A stretch of DNA of 64,000 nt, from positions 5,990,001 through 6,054,000 of the forward strand of contig NZ_CP045740.1 in NCBI RefSeq assembly GCF_009650765.1, in the 5' to 3' direction. Position numbers and translations under genes: made by a program. A model generated the notes under the pieces. It did no database searches. It had not been told where the DNA came from and saw only the letters and a list, made by a program, of their open reading frames with translations. Positions 28,205-37,304 of the stretch are shown here, in pieces. The number at the start of each line of letters is the position of its first letter. Position 1 is the first letter of the stretch. The DNA comes from Streptomyces sp. SUK 48 (GTDB lineage Bacteria; Actinomycetota; Actinomycetes; Streptomycetales; Streptomycetaceae).

Positions 28205-29278
28205 CTAATGGTCGGCGGGGCGCGCGTGTCCGCGGTGCCCGGGCAGAAGGTCCTCCGGCGCCGGCAGCAGCCCGGCCGGAGCGGGTGCGCCGCCCCCCGA
28301 CAGCAGGTGCTCGCGCAGCCGCAGGAAGTGGCCGAGCGGGTCGTCCGAGAAGCGGTCCCAGGGGCAGGAGGTCACATAGGGGCCGATCAGCCGCACCAGG
28401 GCGCGGGCGTCCTCGGGGCGGTCCAGGCGCAGCAGCACGTAGAGCAGCTTGTTGCGCACCGCGGCGGGCCCTGGATCGGCCGCCGCGAACCGCGCGGACA
28501 GGGCTATCGCGCGGTCGGCCGCCGAGTCCAGCCGCTGCCGGGGCACCCCGGGCCCGCCGCCCTCGGTCAGATAGCCGTACGCGGCCCACGCGGGCAGCGC
28601 CTGCACCAGCGAGCCGGCCGGCGCGTCCTGCGCGGCCAGCTCGGCGAAGTCGAAGCACGCGCGGTCCGCGGCGCTCGGCACGTGCGGGGTGTCCCCAAAG
28701 CGGACGCAGCAGAACGCGCCCAGATAGCGCAGGGCGGCCACATGGCAGCCGTAGTGGTGCGGGGCGCGGCGCAGCGCCGCCTCCCACAGCTCCTCGAAGT
28801 AGCGGTGCCCGGCCCGCGAGCCGCGCGCGTGGTCCAGCGCGATCCGCCAGGGCACCGGGTCCCGGTCGTCGGCCCGCGCGGCGGCCGTGATCAGCGGGCT
28901 GACCTCGCGCAGCAGCTCGGCGCGGGCCGGCGAGGACCACACCCGGTCCACCGCCAGCTGGGCCGCGACCAGCAGGGCGCCGGGGTCGTCCGGCTCGGCC
29001 GCCCGCCAGTCCTCGAACCACTCGGAGCGCATCCGGGCGAACGCGGCCAGCCGCCGGGCGTACCGGTCGTGGCTCTCCCACTCGGCCGCGGCCCGGGTGC
29101 CGGTCAGCAGCTCGGCCGCGGCCCGGTACTCGCCCCGCCCGGCGGCGACCAGCGCGGGCGAGAGCCGGTCGTCGGGCGCGTCGAGCACGGCCTCGTCCCC
29201 GGCGGGAATTCCCCCGGCCGGGAGCGCGGAACGTCGGGACATCCAGGGGCGGCGGATGAACGAGGGCAGCGGAACCAT
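28205..29278 (-). CDS. conserved helical (TPR-like) protein of unknown function
   Basis: About 357 residues. After IRRPWMSRRSALPAGG the chain is a series of Ala/Arg-rich helix pairs (GRGEYRAAAELLTGTRAAAE, YARRLAAFARMRSEWFEDW) with TPR/SEL1-like spacing, and no catalytic motif or membrane segment. ATGs at 29290 and 29278 are both possible; neither has a ribosome site. It lies 11 bp before the LON-domain gene and probably shares its transcript. Confidence 0.7.
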   Translation of the reverse strand: MVPLPSFIRRPWMSRRSALPAGGIPAGDEAVLDAPDDRLSPALVAAGRGEYRAAAELLTGTRAAAEWESHDRYARRLAAFARMRSEWFEDWRAAEPDDPGALLVAAQLAVDRVWSSPARAELLREVSPLITAAARADDRDPVPWRIALDHARGSRAGHRYFEELWEAALRRAPHHYGCHVAALRYLGAFCCVRFGDTPHVPSAADRACFDFAELAAQDAPAGSLVQALPAWAAYGYLTEGGGPGVPRQRLDSAADRAIALSARFAAADPGPAAVRNKLLYVLLRLDRPEDARALVRLIGPYVTSCPWDRFSDDPLGHFLRLREHLLSGGGAPAPAGLLPAPEDLLPGHRGHARPADH

Positions 29279-29424
29279 GGTGCGGACCATTGAAAGTCCG
29301 CAGGTCGGGGCTGCGCCAGAGGCTGGGGGGAAGTCATGGAAGGTTGTACGGCCGAGGGTCAAGGAGCAGTAAAGGGCGACTGTTCGACTTTTGTACGACG
29401 CGAGGCCCAAGGGCGGTCTTTACG

Positions 29425-29450
29425 CACATGACCACACATGCCCGCACATG
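29425..29450. promoter_or_regulatory. three CACATG hexamers at exact 10-bp spacing
   Basis: CACATG begins at 29425, 29435 and 29445, so the copies sit on one face of the helix. The array lies in the 211-bp gap upstream of the helical-protein gene and just after the beta-helix protein stop. It looks like a multi-site operator; regulator unknown. Confidence 0.45.
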
Positions 29451-29489
29451 ACCGCGCACCCGGTCCGTGTCCGCGTTGGGTCCGCGCAC

Positions 29490-31067
29490 TCAGCTGCGCC
29501 GCAGCAGCCGGGTCGCCCCCGCCGCCACCGTCGTCGCCAGGATCCAGCCCAGCATGATCATCGCGGCCGACAGCCACACCCAGGGGCCGCGCAGCTGCCA
29601 CTCGCCGACCTGCCCGAGGTCGATCACCGGCAGCAGCAGGTCCAGGGTGAACAGGGCCGGGCTCCAGTACGGGTGCTCGTCGTGGTTCGTCGGGGGATGC
29701 GCGGCATGCGAGAAGGCCAGGGTGCCGGCCGCCCAGAGCACCGCCATCCACACCGCGGCGCGGCCGGGCCGGTAGCCGTACGCGACCGTCAGGTCCTGTA
29801 CGTAGCCCCAGAGCTTGCCGGCCAGCGGCAGGGTCTCCCGGCGCCTGCGCTGCTTGGCGAGCAGCACCTCCCGGGCGTCCTCGTCCTCCCCGGCCTCCCG
29901 CAGCACCGAGGCCAGGCGTTCGTACGGCTCCGGGGCGTACTCGGCGGTGGCCGCGGCGACCCAGTCCAGGCGCCGCTCCAGCGGGAACGGGCCCTGCGGC
30001 ACCAGGTTCTCGTAGGTGAAGCCGCCCATGTGCAGCCGCCCGGCGCCCGGCCAGGCGCCCGCGCGGTCCACCAGGTTCATGGTCTGCGCCCCCGACAGCA
30101 CCACCCGGCCGCGCTGCGGACCGTCCCCGAGGAAGCGCAGCTCGGGCGCGTGCACCCGGCGCAGCGACAGCTCCTGGTCGTCGGTGAGGGTGAACCGGGC
30201 CCGCTCCAGGTCCACCGCGTCCCCGAACCGCCCGTCGTCCAGGCGCATCCCGCCCTGGCACTCGAACCGCTGGATCCGGGTCCCGCGCGCCGGTGTGGTC
30301 CCGCTGAGCAGCGGGTTCCCCACCCCGGCCGGGGTCAGGTACAGGGTGCGCTCCACGCTGAGCTGGGGCGCGTTCAGGGCCAGCCGGGAGTACGGGTTGG
30401 ACAGGCGCGCCCCGCGCAGGCTCAGCGAGACCCCGATCTGGGCGCCGCGCAGCCGCAGCTCGCCGTGCGACTCCAGCAGCTCCGCCTGGAGGTCCTGGCC
30501 GACATTGAGCCCGTCCGCGGAGATCGAGCGCCCGCCGCGGTCCCGGTAGACGATCGCCTGGTTGAGCAGCAGATCGGTGCCGATGTGCGCGTCGGTCAGC
30601 CGGACCCCGTTCTGGAAGCGGCAGCGCGGCAGATGCAGATCGCCCTCGGTGTGCAGCCGGGCCGCCTCCAGGCGCGGCGCCGAGCAGTTCACCAGGCGCA
30701 GCGTGCTGAACCGTGCCTCCGGCACCAGCACCTGCTCGTCGAAGCGGCAGTCGCGCAGCTCCACGTACGGCCGCACGGTCCCGCCCGCCAGGTCCAGCGC
30801 GCCCGTCACCCGCACCCCGGCGAGCTTGAGCGCGGACACCCGCCCGGCGAGCGCCGGCGGTCCGTCCAGCAGCAGCCAGGCGATGATGCGCGCCCGCACG
30901 GACCGCTCGGGCCCCCAGGGGTGGCCGCCGTGCGGATCGTCCACGACGGAGTCGCCGCTGCTCAGGTCGTACACACTGCCGTTGCGGAATGCCTGCCACA
31001 TGCCCGCCTCGGCCGCGGTCAGGTCGTCCGGCAGGTCCCCGGCGGCGAAGCCGGTCCCCTCGGTCAC
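29490..31067 (-). CDS. membrane-anchored beta-helix protein (annotated 'oxidoreductase' in relatives)
   Basis: 525 residues. Residues ~50-330 contain repeated short strands with regular Leu/Ala/Arg spacing (GALDLAGGTVRPYVELRDC, GELRLRGAQIGVSLSLRGA), like pentapeptide-repeat or right-handed beta-helix domains. The last ~120 residues hold three hydrophobic segments. I see no nucleotide-binding motif, so the 'membrane-associated oxidoreductase' name used for Streptomyces relatives is not supported by sequence. GTG at 31067 follows AAGGA. Divergent from hisD. Confidence 0.72.
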   Translation of the reverse strand: MTEGTGFAAGDLPDDLTAAEAGMWQAFRNGSVYDLSSGDSVVDDPHGGHPWGPERSVRARIIAWLLLDGPPALAGRVSALKLAGVRVTGALDLAGGTVRPYVELRDCRFDEQVLVPEARFSTLRLVNCSAPRLEAARLHTEGDLHLPRCRFQNGVRLTDAHIGTDLLLNQAIVYRDRGGRSISADGLNVGQDLQAELLESHGELRLRGAQIGVSLSLRGARLSNPYSRLALNAPQLSVERTLYLTPAGVGNPLLSGTTPARGTRIQRFECQGGMRLDDGRFGDAVDLERARFTLTDDQELSLRRVHAPELRFLGDGPQRGRVVLSGAQTMNLVDRAGAWPGAGRLHMGGFTYENLVPQGPFPLERRLDWVAAATAEYAPEPYERLASVLREAGEDEDAREVLLAKQRRRRETLPLAGKLWGYVQDLTVAYGYRPGRAAVWMAVLWAAGTLAFSHAAHPPTNHDEHPYWSPALFTLDLLLPVIDLGQVGEWQLRGPWVWLSAAMIMLGWILATTVAAGATRLLRRS

Positions 31068-31199
31068 CGCTGTTCCTTCTTTCTCCGCTGATCGGGCTTT
31101 CTCCGCTGTTCGGGTGGTTCGTCCTGCGGTTGATGCCCGCTGAGTGACGCCTGGAACACCCGGGGTGAAGGGGATCTTCCGCGTTCCGGCCAGCGTCTG

Positions 31200-31238
31200 T
31201 ACCAGACATTGGTCCACGGCCTGTATCAGCCATTGATA
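31200..31238. promoter_or_regulatory. two TAYCA-N5-TGRTM palindromes upstream of hisD
   Basis: TACCA-GACAT-TGGTC (31200-31214) and TATCA-GCCAT-TGATA (31224-31238) are 24 bp apart centre to centre and 43-81 bp upstream of the hisD start. Even their flanks are repeated (CTGTAYCAGNCATTGRT). A dimeric regulator binding two sites is the simplest reading. Confidence 0.6.
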
Positions 31239-31267
31239 CGTGCGGACGACTACGGACGGCGGTCTGA

Positions 31268-31280
31268 GAGAATTGGAACC
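31268..31280 (+). promoter_or_regulatory. -10 element of probable leaderless hisD promoter
   Basis: GAGAAT (31268-31273) ends 7 nt before the hisD GTG, and there is no purine-rich ribosome site. The same layout precedes several other genes in this window. No convincing -35 hexamer is visible. Confidence 0.5.
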
Positions 31281-32606
31281 GTGATTTCCCGAATCGATCT
31301 GCGCGGCGACGCCCTCCCCGAGGGACCCGCCCTGCGTGACCTGCTGCCCCGAGCCGACTTCGACGTTCAGGCCGCCCTCGAGAAGGTGCGTCCGATCTGC
31401 GAGGACGTGCATCATCGTGGCGACGCGGCGCTGATCGACTTCGCGGAGAGGTTCGACGGAGTACGGCTGGAATCCGTCCGTGTCCCGGCCCAGGCGCTCG
31501 CCGACGCGCTGGCCGGCCTCGACGCGGAGGTGCGCGCCGCCCTGGAGGAGTCCATCCGGCGCGCCCGCCTGGTGCACCGCGCCCAGCGCCGCACCGCCCA
31601 CACCACCCAGGTCGTCCCGGGCGGCGCGGTGACCGAGAAATGGGTTCCGGTCGAGCGCGTCGGGCTGTACGCGCCGGGCGGCCGCTCGGTCTACCCCTCC
31701 TCCGTGATCATGAACGCGGTCCCGGCCCAGGAGGCCGGCGTCGAGTCCATCGCGCTCGCCTCCCCGCCGCAGGCCGAGTTCGGGGGCCTCCCGCACCCGA
31801 CGATCCTGGCCGCCTGCGCCCTGCTCGGCGTGGACGAGGTGTACGCGGCCGGCGGCGCCACCGCCGTCGCGATGTTCGCGTACGGCACCGAGTCCTGCCC
31901 GCCCGCCAACATGGTCACCGGGCCCGGCAACATCTGGGTGGCCGCCGCCAAGCGCTACTTCACCGGCCGGATCGGCATCGACACCGAGGCCGGACCCACC
32001 GAGATCGCGATCCTCGCCGACGACACCGCCGACCCGGCGCACGTGGCCGCCGACCTGATCAGCCAGGCCGAGCACGACCCGCTCGCGGCCGCCGTCCTCG
32101 TCACCGACTCCCCGGACCTCGCGGACGCGGTGGAGAAGGAGCTGGAGCCGCAGGTCGCGGCCACCAAGCACGTCGAGGACCGGATCCGCCCGGCCCTCGC
32201 GGGCAGGCAGTCCGCGATCGTCCTGGTGGACGGCGTCGAGGAGGGCCTGCGGGTGGTCGACGCGTACGGCGCCGAGCACCTGGAGATCCAGACCGCCGAC
32301 GCCGCCGCCGTGGCCGACCGGGTGCGCAACGCGGGCGCGATCTTCATCGGCCCCTGGGCCCCCGTCTCCCTCGGCGACTACGCCGCCGGATCCAACCACG
32401 TGCTGCCCACCGGCGGCTGCGCCTGCCACTCCTCGGGCCTGTCCGTGCAGTCCTTCCTGCGCGGCATCCACATCGTCGACTACACCGAGGACGCGCTGGC
32501 CGAGGTCGCGCACCACGTGGTGACGCTGGCGGAGGCGGAGGACCTGCCGGCGCACGGCGCGGCGGTCAAGGCGAGGTTCGGCTGGAAGGTACCGGAGAGC
32601 AAGTGA
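31281..32606 (+). CDS. hisD: histidinol dehydrogenase
   Basis: 441 residues; oxidises L-histidinol to L-histidine, the last two steps of the pathway. Conserved blocks [44 protein letters not shown] and [19 protein letters not shown] carry the zinc-ligand and catalytic residues (Q/H/D/H). First gene of the his operon, with GTGA overlap to hisC. The GTG at 31281 gives the usual N-terminus (ISRIDLRGD). Confidence 0.97.
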   Translation: MISRIDLRGDALPEGPALRDLLPRADFDVQAALEKVRPICEDVHHRGDAALIDFAERFDGVRLESVRVPAQALADALAGLDAEVRAALEESIRRARLVHRAQRRTAHTTQVVPGGAVTEKWVPVERVGLYAPGGRSVYPSSVIMNAVPAQEAGVESIALASPPQAEFGGLPHPTILAACALLGVDEVYAAGGATAVAMFAYGTESCPPANMVTGPGNIWVAAAKRYFTGRIGIDTEAGPTEIAILADDTADPAHVAADLISQAEHDPLAAAVLVTDSPDLADAVEKELEPQVAATKHVEDRIRPALAGRQSAIVLVDGVEEGLRVVDAYGAEHLEIQTADAAAVADRVRNAGAIFIGPWAPVSLGDYAAGSNHVLPTGGCACHSSGLSVQSFLRGIHIVDYTEDALAEVAHHVVTLAEAEDLPAHGAAVKARFGWKVPESK

Positions 32607-33715
32607 GCGACGTAAGGATCGACGACCTCCCCATCCGGGACGAGCTGCGCGGCAAGTCCCCCTACGGCGCGCCCCAGTTGGACGTGCCGGTCCGGCTGAA
32701 CACCAACGAGAACCCGTACCCGCTGCCCGAGCCGCTGGTCGAGCGGATCGCGGAGCGGGTCCGGCAGGCCGCCCGCGACCTGAACCGCTACCCCGACCGG
32801 GACGCGGTCCAGCTGCGCACCGAGCTGGCCAAGTACCTCACCGACACCGGCGGGCTCCCGCTGGCCCGGGAGAACGTCTGGGCGGCCAACGGCTCCAACG
32901 AGGTCATCCAGCAGCTGCTCCAGACCTTCGGCGGGCCCGGCCGTACCGCGATCGGCTTCGAGCCGTCGTACTCGATGCACGCGCTCATCGCCCGCGGCAC
33001 CGGCACCGGCTGGATCCCCGGTCCGCGCGCGGCGGACTTCACGATCGACCCGGACTCCGCCGCGCGTGCCATCGCCGAGCACCGGCCGGACGTCGTCTTC
33101 CTCACCACCCCCAACAACCCCACGGGCAACGCGGTGCCGCCCGAGACGGTCCGCGCGCTGTACGACGCGGCGCAGGTGGCCAAGCCGTCGATGGTGGTCG
33201 TGGACGAGGCGTACGTCGAGTTCAGCCACGGCGCCTCGCTGCTGCCGCTGCTCGAAGGCCGCCCGCACCTGGTGATCTCGCGCACCATGTCCAAGGCGTT
33301 CGGCGCGGCGGGCCTGCGCCTCGGCTACCTCGCGGCCGACCCGGCCGTGGTGGACGCCGTACAGCTGGTCCGGCTGCCGTACCACCTGTCGGCGATCACC
33401 CAGGCGACCGCGCTGGCCGCGCTGGAGCACACCGCCACCCTGCTCGGCTATGTCGAGCAGCTGAAGTCCGAGCGCGACCGGCTGGTCGCCGAGCTGCGCG
33501 CGATCGGCTACGACGTCGTCGAGTCCGACGCCAACTTCGTGCAGTTCGGCCGGTTCGCCGACGCCCACGGGGCCTGGCAGAAGATCCTCGACCGGGGCGT
33601 CCTGGTCCGGGACAACGGCGTACCGGGATGGCTGCGGGTCTCCGCGGGCACGCCCGAGGAGAACGACGCGTTCCTCGACGCCGCACGTGAAGTCAAGAAG
33701 GAGCTTGAGGCATGA
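32603..33715 (+). CDS. hisC: histidinol-phosphate aminotransferase
   Basis: 370 residues, class I/II PLP aminotransferase converting imidazole acetol-phosphate to histidinol-phosphate. Starts with the N-terminal [10 protein letters not shown]; the PLP Lys lies in [17 protein letters not shown] and NNPTGNAVP is the cofactor loop. GTG overlaps the hisD TGA by 4 bp and its TGA overlaps hisB (ATGA), so translation is coupled. Confidence 0.96.
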   Translation: MSDVRIDDLPIRDELRGKSPYGAPQLDVPVRLNTNENPYPLPEPLVERIAERVRQAARDLNRYPDRDAVQLRTELAKYLTDTGGLPLARENVWAANGSNEVIQQLLQTFGGPGRTAIGFEPSYSMHALIARGTGTGWIPGPRAADFTIDPDSAARAIAEHRPDVVFLTTPNNPTGNAVPPETVRALYDAAQVAKPSMVVVDEAYVEFSHGASLLPLLEGRPHLVISRTMSKAFGAAGLRLGYLAADPAVVDAVQLVRLPYHLSAITQATALAALEHTATLLGYVEQLKSERDRLVAELRAIGYDVVESDANFVQFGRFADAHGAWQKILDRGVLVRDNGVPGWLRVSAGTPEENDAFLDAAREVKKELEA

Positions 33716-34305
33716 GCCGCGTAGGGCGCGTCGAGCGCACCACCAAGGAGACCTCGGTCCTGGTCGAGATAGACCTCGACGGCACCGGGCGGACCGACAT
33801 CGCCACCGGCGTCGGCTTCTACGACCACATGCTCGACCAGCTCGGCCGGCACGGTCTGTTCGACCTGACCGTGAAGACCGACGGCGATCTGCACATCGAC
33901 TCCCACCACACCATCGAGGACACCGCCCTCGCGCTCGGCGCCGCCTTCAAGCAGGCGCTCGGCGACAAGGTGGGCATCTACCGCTTCGGCAACTGCACGG
34001 TCCCGCTGGACGAGTCGCTCGCCCAGGTCACCGTCGACCTGTCCGGCCGCCCCTACCTCGTGCACACCGAGCCCGAGCGCATGGCGCCGATGATCGGCGA
34101 GTACGACACCACGATGACCCGGCACATCCTGGAGTCCTTCGTGGCCCAGGCGCAGATCGCGCTGCACGTTCACGTACCGTACGGACGCAACGCCCACCAC
34201 ATCGTGGAGTGCCAGTTCAAGGCGCTCGCCAGGGCGCTGCGTTACGCCTCCGAGCGCGACCCGCGCGCGGCCGGCATCCTCCCGTCGACGAAGGGCGCGC
34301 TGTAA
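33712..34305 (+). CDS. hisB: imidazoleglycerol-phosphate dehydratase
   Basis: 197 residues, the monofunctional dehydratase form (no phosphatase domain). Metal-binding His motifs are visible: [24 protein letters not shown] and [17 protein letters not shown]. Removes water from imidazoleglycerol phosphate. Coupled to hisC by ATGA. Confidence 0.96.
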   Translation: MSRVGRVERTTKETSVLVEIDLDGTGRTDIATGVGFYDHMLDQLGRHGLFDLTVKTDGDLHIDSHHTIEDTALALGAAFKQALGDKVGIYRFGNCTVPLDESLAQVTVDLSGRPYLVHTEPERMAPMIGEYDTTMTRHILESFVAQAQIALHVHVPYGRNAHHIVECQFKALARALRYASERDPRAAGILPSTKGAL

Positions 34306-34308
34306 CCC

Positions 34309-34473
34309 ATGACCGGTCTGTCGACCATCCTGATCGTCGTCGGCCTCTTCCTGGTCGGCGGCATCATCTCCTTCGTCAAGCAGAAGATGCCCACGAGCCT
34401 GATCGTGCTGCTCTCCATCGCGGCCGGGATGTGCCTGGTCGCCGGCGTCATGCGACTGGCGGTGTGGAGTTGA
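34309..34473 (+). CDS. 54-aa membrane protein in his operon
   Basis: The frame starts at ATG 34309, 3 bp after hisB, and ends at TGA 34473, overlapping the hisH start. It encodes 54 residues: a membrane segment ([18 protein letters not shown]), a short basic loop KQKMPTS and a second segment ([17 protein letters not shown]). Two transmembrane helices and tight packing in the operon make translation likely. Function unknown. No soluble his-pathway role is suggested by the sequence. Confidence 0.75.
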   Translation: MTGLSTILIVVGLFLVGGIISFVKQKMPTSLIVLLSIAAGMCLVAGVMRLAVWS

Positions 34474-35114
34474 CCGCGGCCGCCAAGAAGGTCGTCGTCT
34501 TCGACTACGGCTTCGGCAACGTCCGCTCGGCCGAGCGCGCCCTCGCGCGCGTCGGCGCCGAGGTGGAGATCACCCGCGACTTCGACGCGGCGATGAACGC
34601 GGACGGCCTGCTGGTGCCGGGCGTCGGCGCCTTCGCCGCCTGCATGCGGGGCCTGCTCGGCGCCCGCGGTGACTGGGTCATCGACCGGCGGCTGTCCGGC
34701 GGGCGCCCGGTGATGGGCATCTGCGTCGGCATGCAGGTCCTGTTCTCGCGCGGCATCGAGCACGGCGTCGAGGCCGAGGGCCTGGAGGAATGGCCCGGCA
34801 CCGTCGGCCCCCTGGAGGCCGATGTCGTGCCCCACATGGGCTGGAACACCGTGGACGCCCCGGCCGACTCCGAGCTGTTCGCGCACCTGGACGCCGACGC
34901 CCGCTTCTACTTCGTGCACTCCTACGCCGTCCACGACTGGACGCAGGAGACCCACAACCCGCTGATCGCCGCGCCCAAGGTCACCTGGGCCACGCACGGC
35001 AAGCCCTTCGTCGCGGCGGTGGAGAACGGCGCCCTGTGGGCCACCCAGTTCCACCCCGAGAAGTCCGGCGACGCCGGCGCCCAGCTCCTCACCAACTGGA
35101 TCGGAACCCTGTAG
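34464..35114 (+). CDS. hisH: imidazole glycerol phosphate synthase, glutamine amidotransferase subunit
   Basis: About 216 residues; supplies ammonia from glutamine to HisF. The class I triad is intact: Cys in [13 protein letters not shown], and His/Glu in [11 protein letters not shown]; the start block is [21 protein letters not shown] 34464 is chosen, with TTG 34470 (TTGA overlap with the small membrane gene) equally possible. Four bases separate its stop from priA. Confidence 0.94.
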   Translation: MELTAAAKKVVVFDYGFGNVRSAERALARVGAEVEITRDFDAAMNADGLLVPGVGAFAACMRGLLGARGDWVIDRRLSGGRPVMGICVGMQVLFSRGIEHGVEAEGLEEWPGTVGPLEADVVPHMGWNTVDAPADSELFAHLDADARFYFVHSYAVHDWTQETHNPLIAAPKVTWATHGKPFVAAVENGALWATQFHPEKSGDAGAQLLTNWIGTL

Positions 35115-35117
35115 ACC

Positions 35118-35843
35118 ATGGCCAAGCTCGAACTCCTCCCCGCCGTCGACGTCCGCGACGGCCAGGCCGTCCGCCTCGTCCACGGCGAGTCCGGGACCGA
35201 GACCTCCTACGGCTCCCCGTTGGAGGCCGCCCTCGCCTGGCAGCGGTCCGGCGCCGAGTGGCTGCACCTGGTCGACCTGGACGCGGCCTTCGGCACCGGT
35301 GACAACCGCGCGCTGATCGCCGAGGTGGCCAAGGCCATGGACATCAAGGTGGAGCTGTCCGGCGGCATCCGCGACGACGACACCCTCGCCGCCGCCCTCG
35401 CCACCGGCTGCACCCGCGTCAACCTCGGCACCGCCGCCCTGGAGACCCCCGAGTGGGTGGCCCGGGTGATCGCCGAGCACGGCGACCAGATCGCGGTGGG
35501 CCTGGACGTGCGCGGCACCACCCTGCGCGGCCGCGGCTGGACCCGCGACGGCGGCGACCTCTACGAGACCCTGGACCGCCTGGACAAGGAGGGCTGCGCG
35601 CGCTACGTCGTCACCGACATCGCCAAGGACGGCACCCTCCAGGGCCCCAACCTGGAGCTGCTGCGCAATGTGTGCGCGGCCACCGACCGGCCGGTCGTGG
35701 CGTCCGGCGGCGTGTCGTCCCTGGACGACCTGCGCGCCATCGCCGAACTGGTGCCGCTCGGTGTCGAAGGCTCCATCGTCGGGAAGGCCCTCTACGCGAA
35801 GGCGTTCACCCTGGAAGAGGCCCTGGAGGCTGTGGCGTCATGA
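35118..35843 (+). CDS. priA: bifunctional HisA/TrpF isomerase
   Basis: 241-residue (beta/alpha)8 barrel with the phosphate-binding halves [18 protein letters not shown] and GGVSSLDDL. In Streptomyces and other actinobacteria this gene (PriA) isomerises both ProFAR (histidine) and PRA (tryptophan). The lack of trpF among the trp genes here fits that dual role. Stop overlaps the next ATG (ATGA). Confidence 0.94.
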   Translation: MAKLELLPAVDVRDGQAVRLVHGESGTETSYGSPLEAALAWQRSGAEWLHLVDLDAAFGTGDNRALIAEVAKAMDIKVELSGGIRDDDTLAAALATGCTRVNLGTAALETPEWVARVIAEHGDQIAVGLDVRGTTLRGRGWTRDGGDLYETLDRLDKEGCARYVVTDIAKDGTLQGPNLELLRNVCAATDRPVVASGGVSSLDDLRAIAELVPLGVEGSIVGKALYAKAFTLEEALEAVAS

Positions 35844-36235
35844 CATCGGAATCCGTACGGCGGGTGCAGAGCGGGAGTCCCTGGGAGGAGAGCTTCGGTT
35901 TCGCGCGCGCCGTCGCGGCGGGGGACCGGGTGTCGGTGGGCGGCACCACGTCCTTCAAGGGCACGGTCCTGTACGGCGAGGGCGATCCGTACGAGCAGAC
36001 CAGGGTCGCCTTCGGCAACGCCCTGGAGGCGCTCAAGGAGTTCGGGCTCGGCGTCGAGTCCGTGATCCGCACCCGTATGTACCTGAGCCATGTGCGCGAC
36101 GTCGACGAGGCCGGGCGGGCCCACAAGGAGCTGTTCGACTCCGTGCGTCCCGCCTCGACCCTGCTGGTGGTCGAGGGCTTCGTGGACCCGCGCATCCTGG
36201 TCGAAGTAGAGCTTGAAGCATTCAGAGGAGCCTGA
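35840..36235 (+). CDS. Rid (YjgF/YER057c/UK114) family protein
   Basis: 131 residues with the Rid fold: [34 protein letters not shown] and [22 protein letters not shown]. Classic RidA deaminases have Arg in PA-R-S-T; the aligned position here is Ser (RPASTLL), so imine-hydrolase activity is doubtful and it belongs to another Rid subgroup. Coupled to priA by ATGA and 6 bp before hisF. Confidence 0.88.
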   Translation: MTSESVRRVQSGSPWEESFGFARAVAAGDRVSVGGTTSFKGTVLYGEGDPYEQTRVAFGNALEALKEFGLGVESVIRTRMYLSHVRDVDEAGRAHKELFDSVRPASTLLVVEGFVDPRILVEVELEAFRGA

Positions 36236-36241
36236 GCAGTC

Positions 36242-36997
36242 ATGACCCTGGCGGTCCGAGTCATCCCCTGCCTGGACGTGGACAACGGCCGGGTCGTCAA
36301 GGGCGTCAACTTCCAGAACCTGCGGGACGCGGGGGACCCCGTCGAGATGGCCAAGGTGTACGACGCCGAGGGCGCCGACGAGCTGACGTTCCTGGACATC
36401 ACCGCGTCCTCGGGCGACCGGGAGACGACGTACGACGTGGTGCGCCGCACCGCCGAGCAGGTGTTCATCCCGCTCACCGTCGGCGGCGGCGTGCGCACGG
36501 CCGAGGACGTGGACAAGCTGCTGCGGGCCGGCGCCGACAAGGTGGGCGTCAACACCGCGGCGATCGCCCGGCCCGAGCTGATCCGCGAGATCGCCGAGCG
36601 CTTCGGCCGGCAGGTGCTGGTCCTGTCGGTGGACGCCCGGCGCACGGAGTCGGGGTCCTTCGAGGTGACCACGCACGGCGGCCGCCGGGGCACCGGCATC
36701 GACGCCGTCGAGTGGGCACACCGGGCCGCCGAACTGGGCGCGGGCGAGATCCTGCTGAACTCCATGGACGCCGACGGCACCAAGGACGGCTACGACCTGG
36801 AGATGATCGCGGCCGTCCGGGGGCACGTCTCGGTGCCGGTGATCGCCTCCGGCGGCGCGGGCAGCCTGGCCCACTTCCCGCCGGCCGTCACCGCCGGCGC
36901 GGACGCGGTCCTCGCGGCCTCCGTCTTCCACTTCGGCGACCTGCGGATCGGCGAGGTGAAGGAGACCCTGCGGGAGGCGGGACACCCCGTCCGCTGA
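36242..36997 (+). CDS. hisF: imidazole glycerol phosphate synthase, cyclase subunit
   Basis: 251 residues, barrel partner of HisH, producing IGP and AICAR. Catalytic Asp residues are in [15 protein letters not shown] and [13 protein letters not shown]; phosphate-binding GGGVRTAED and [10 protein letters not shown] are present. Last gene of the his operon; a hairpin follows. hisI is not adjacent but starts at 39737. Confidence 0.96.
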   Translation: MTLAVRVIPCLDVDNGRVVKGVNFQNLRDAGDPVEMAKVYDAEGADELTFLDITASSGDRETTYDVVRRTAEQVFIPLTVGGGVRTAEDVDKLLRAGADKVGVNTAAIARPELIREIAERFGRQVLVLSVDARRTESGSFEVTTHGGRRGTGIDAVEWAHRAAELGAGEILLNSMDADGTKDGYDLEMIAAVRGHVSVPVIASGGAGSLAHFPPAVTAGADAVLAASVFHFGDLRIGEVKETLREAGHPVR

Positions 36998-37012
36998 CGC
37001 GCGCGTTCCCCG

Positions 37013-37043
37013 GGCCCCGGTGGCTGAGCCGCCGGGGCCTTCG
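37013..37043 (+). terminator. hairpin after hisF
   Basis: An 11-bp stem with one G-U pair (37013-37023 with 37029-37039) starts 16 bp after the hisF stop, followed by TTCG. Likely terminator of the his operon. Confidence 0.65.
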
Positions 37044-37059
37044 CACGCCCCGGATACGA

Positions 37060-37252
37060 AAGAGAAGCCGCGCGGTCTCCGCAGAGGCCATGCTGCGGCT
37101 CACGCCCGCCGAACTCACCGAGCTGACCGGGGAGATGCGCGCCCTCGTGCGCCGGTACGACGAGCGCGGGCGGGCGGCGGAGGCCGCGGGGGGAGAGCGA
37201 GGGCCGCGAGAACGTCGCGGTGCACACCTACGCCTTCCCCTTCCGTGCCTGA
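37060..37252 (+). pseudogene. remnant of an ArsR-type winged-helix regulator
   Basis: From about 37075 the frame reads VSAEAMLRLTPAELTELTGE then VRRYDERGRAAEAAGG, the C-terminal dimerisation end of ArsR-like regulators. At the G6 run near 37187-37192 the frame is lost. Removing one G restores ESEGRENVAVHTYAFPFRA and a TGA at 37250. The winged-helix half is missing: hisF ends just upstream. Such regulators usually precede an MFS gene, as here. Confidence 0.65.
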
Positions 37253-37304
37253 GCCCCGCCGACGCCTCCCCGCCCCTCCGCCCCGGCCTCGCAAGGAGCC
37301 CGCC

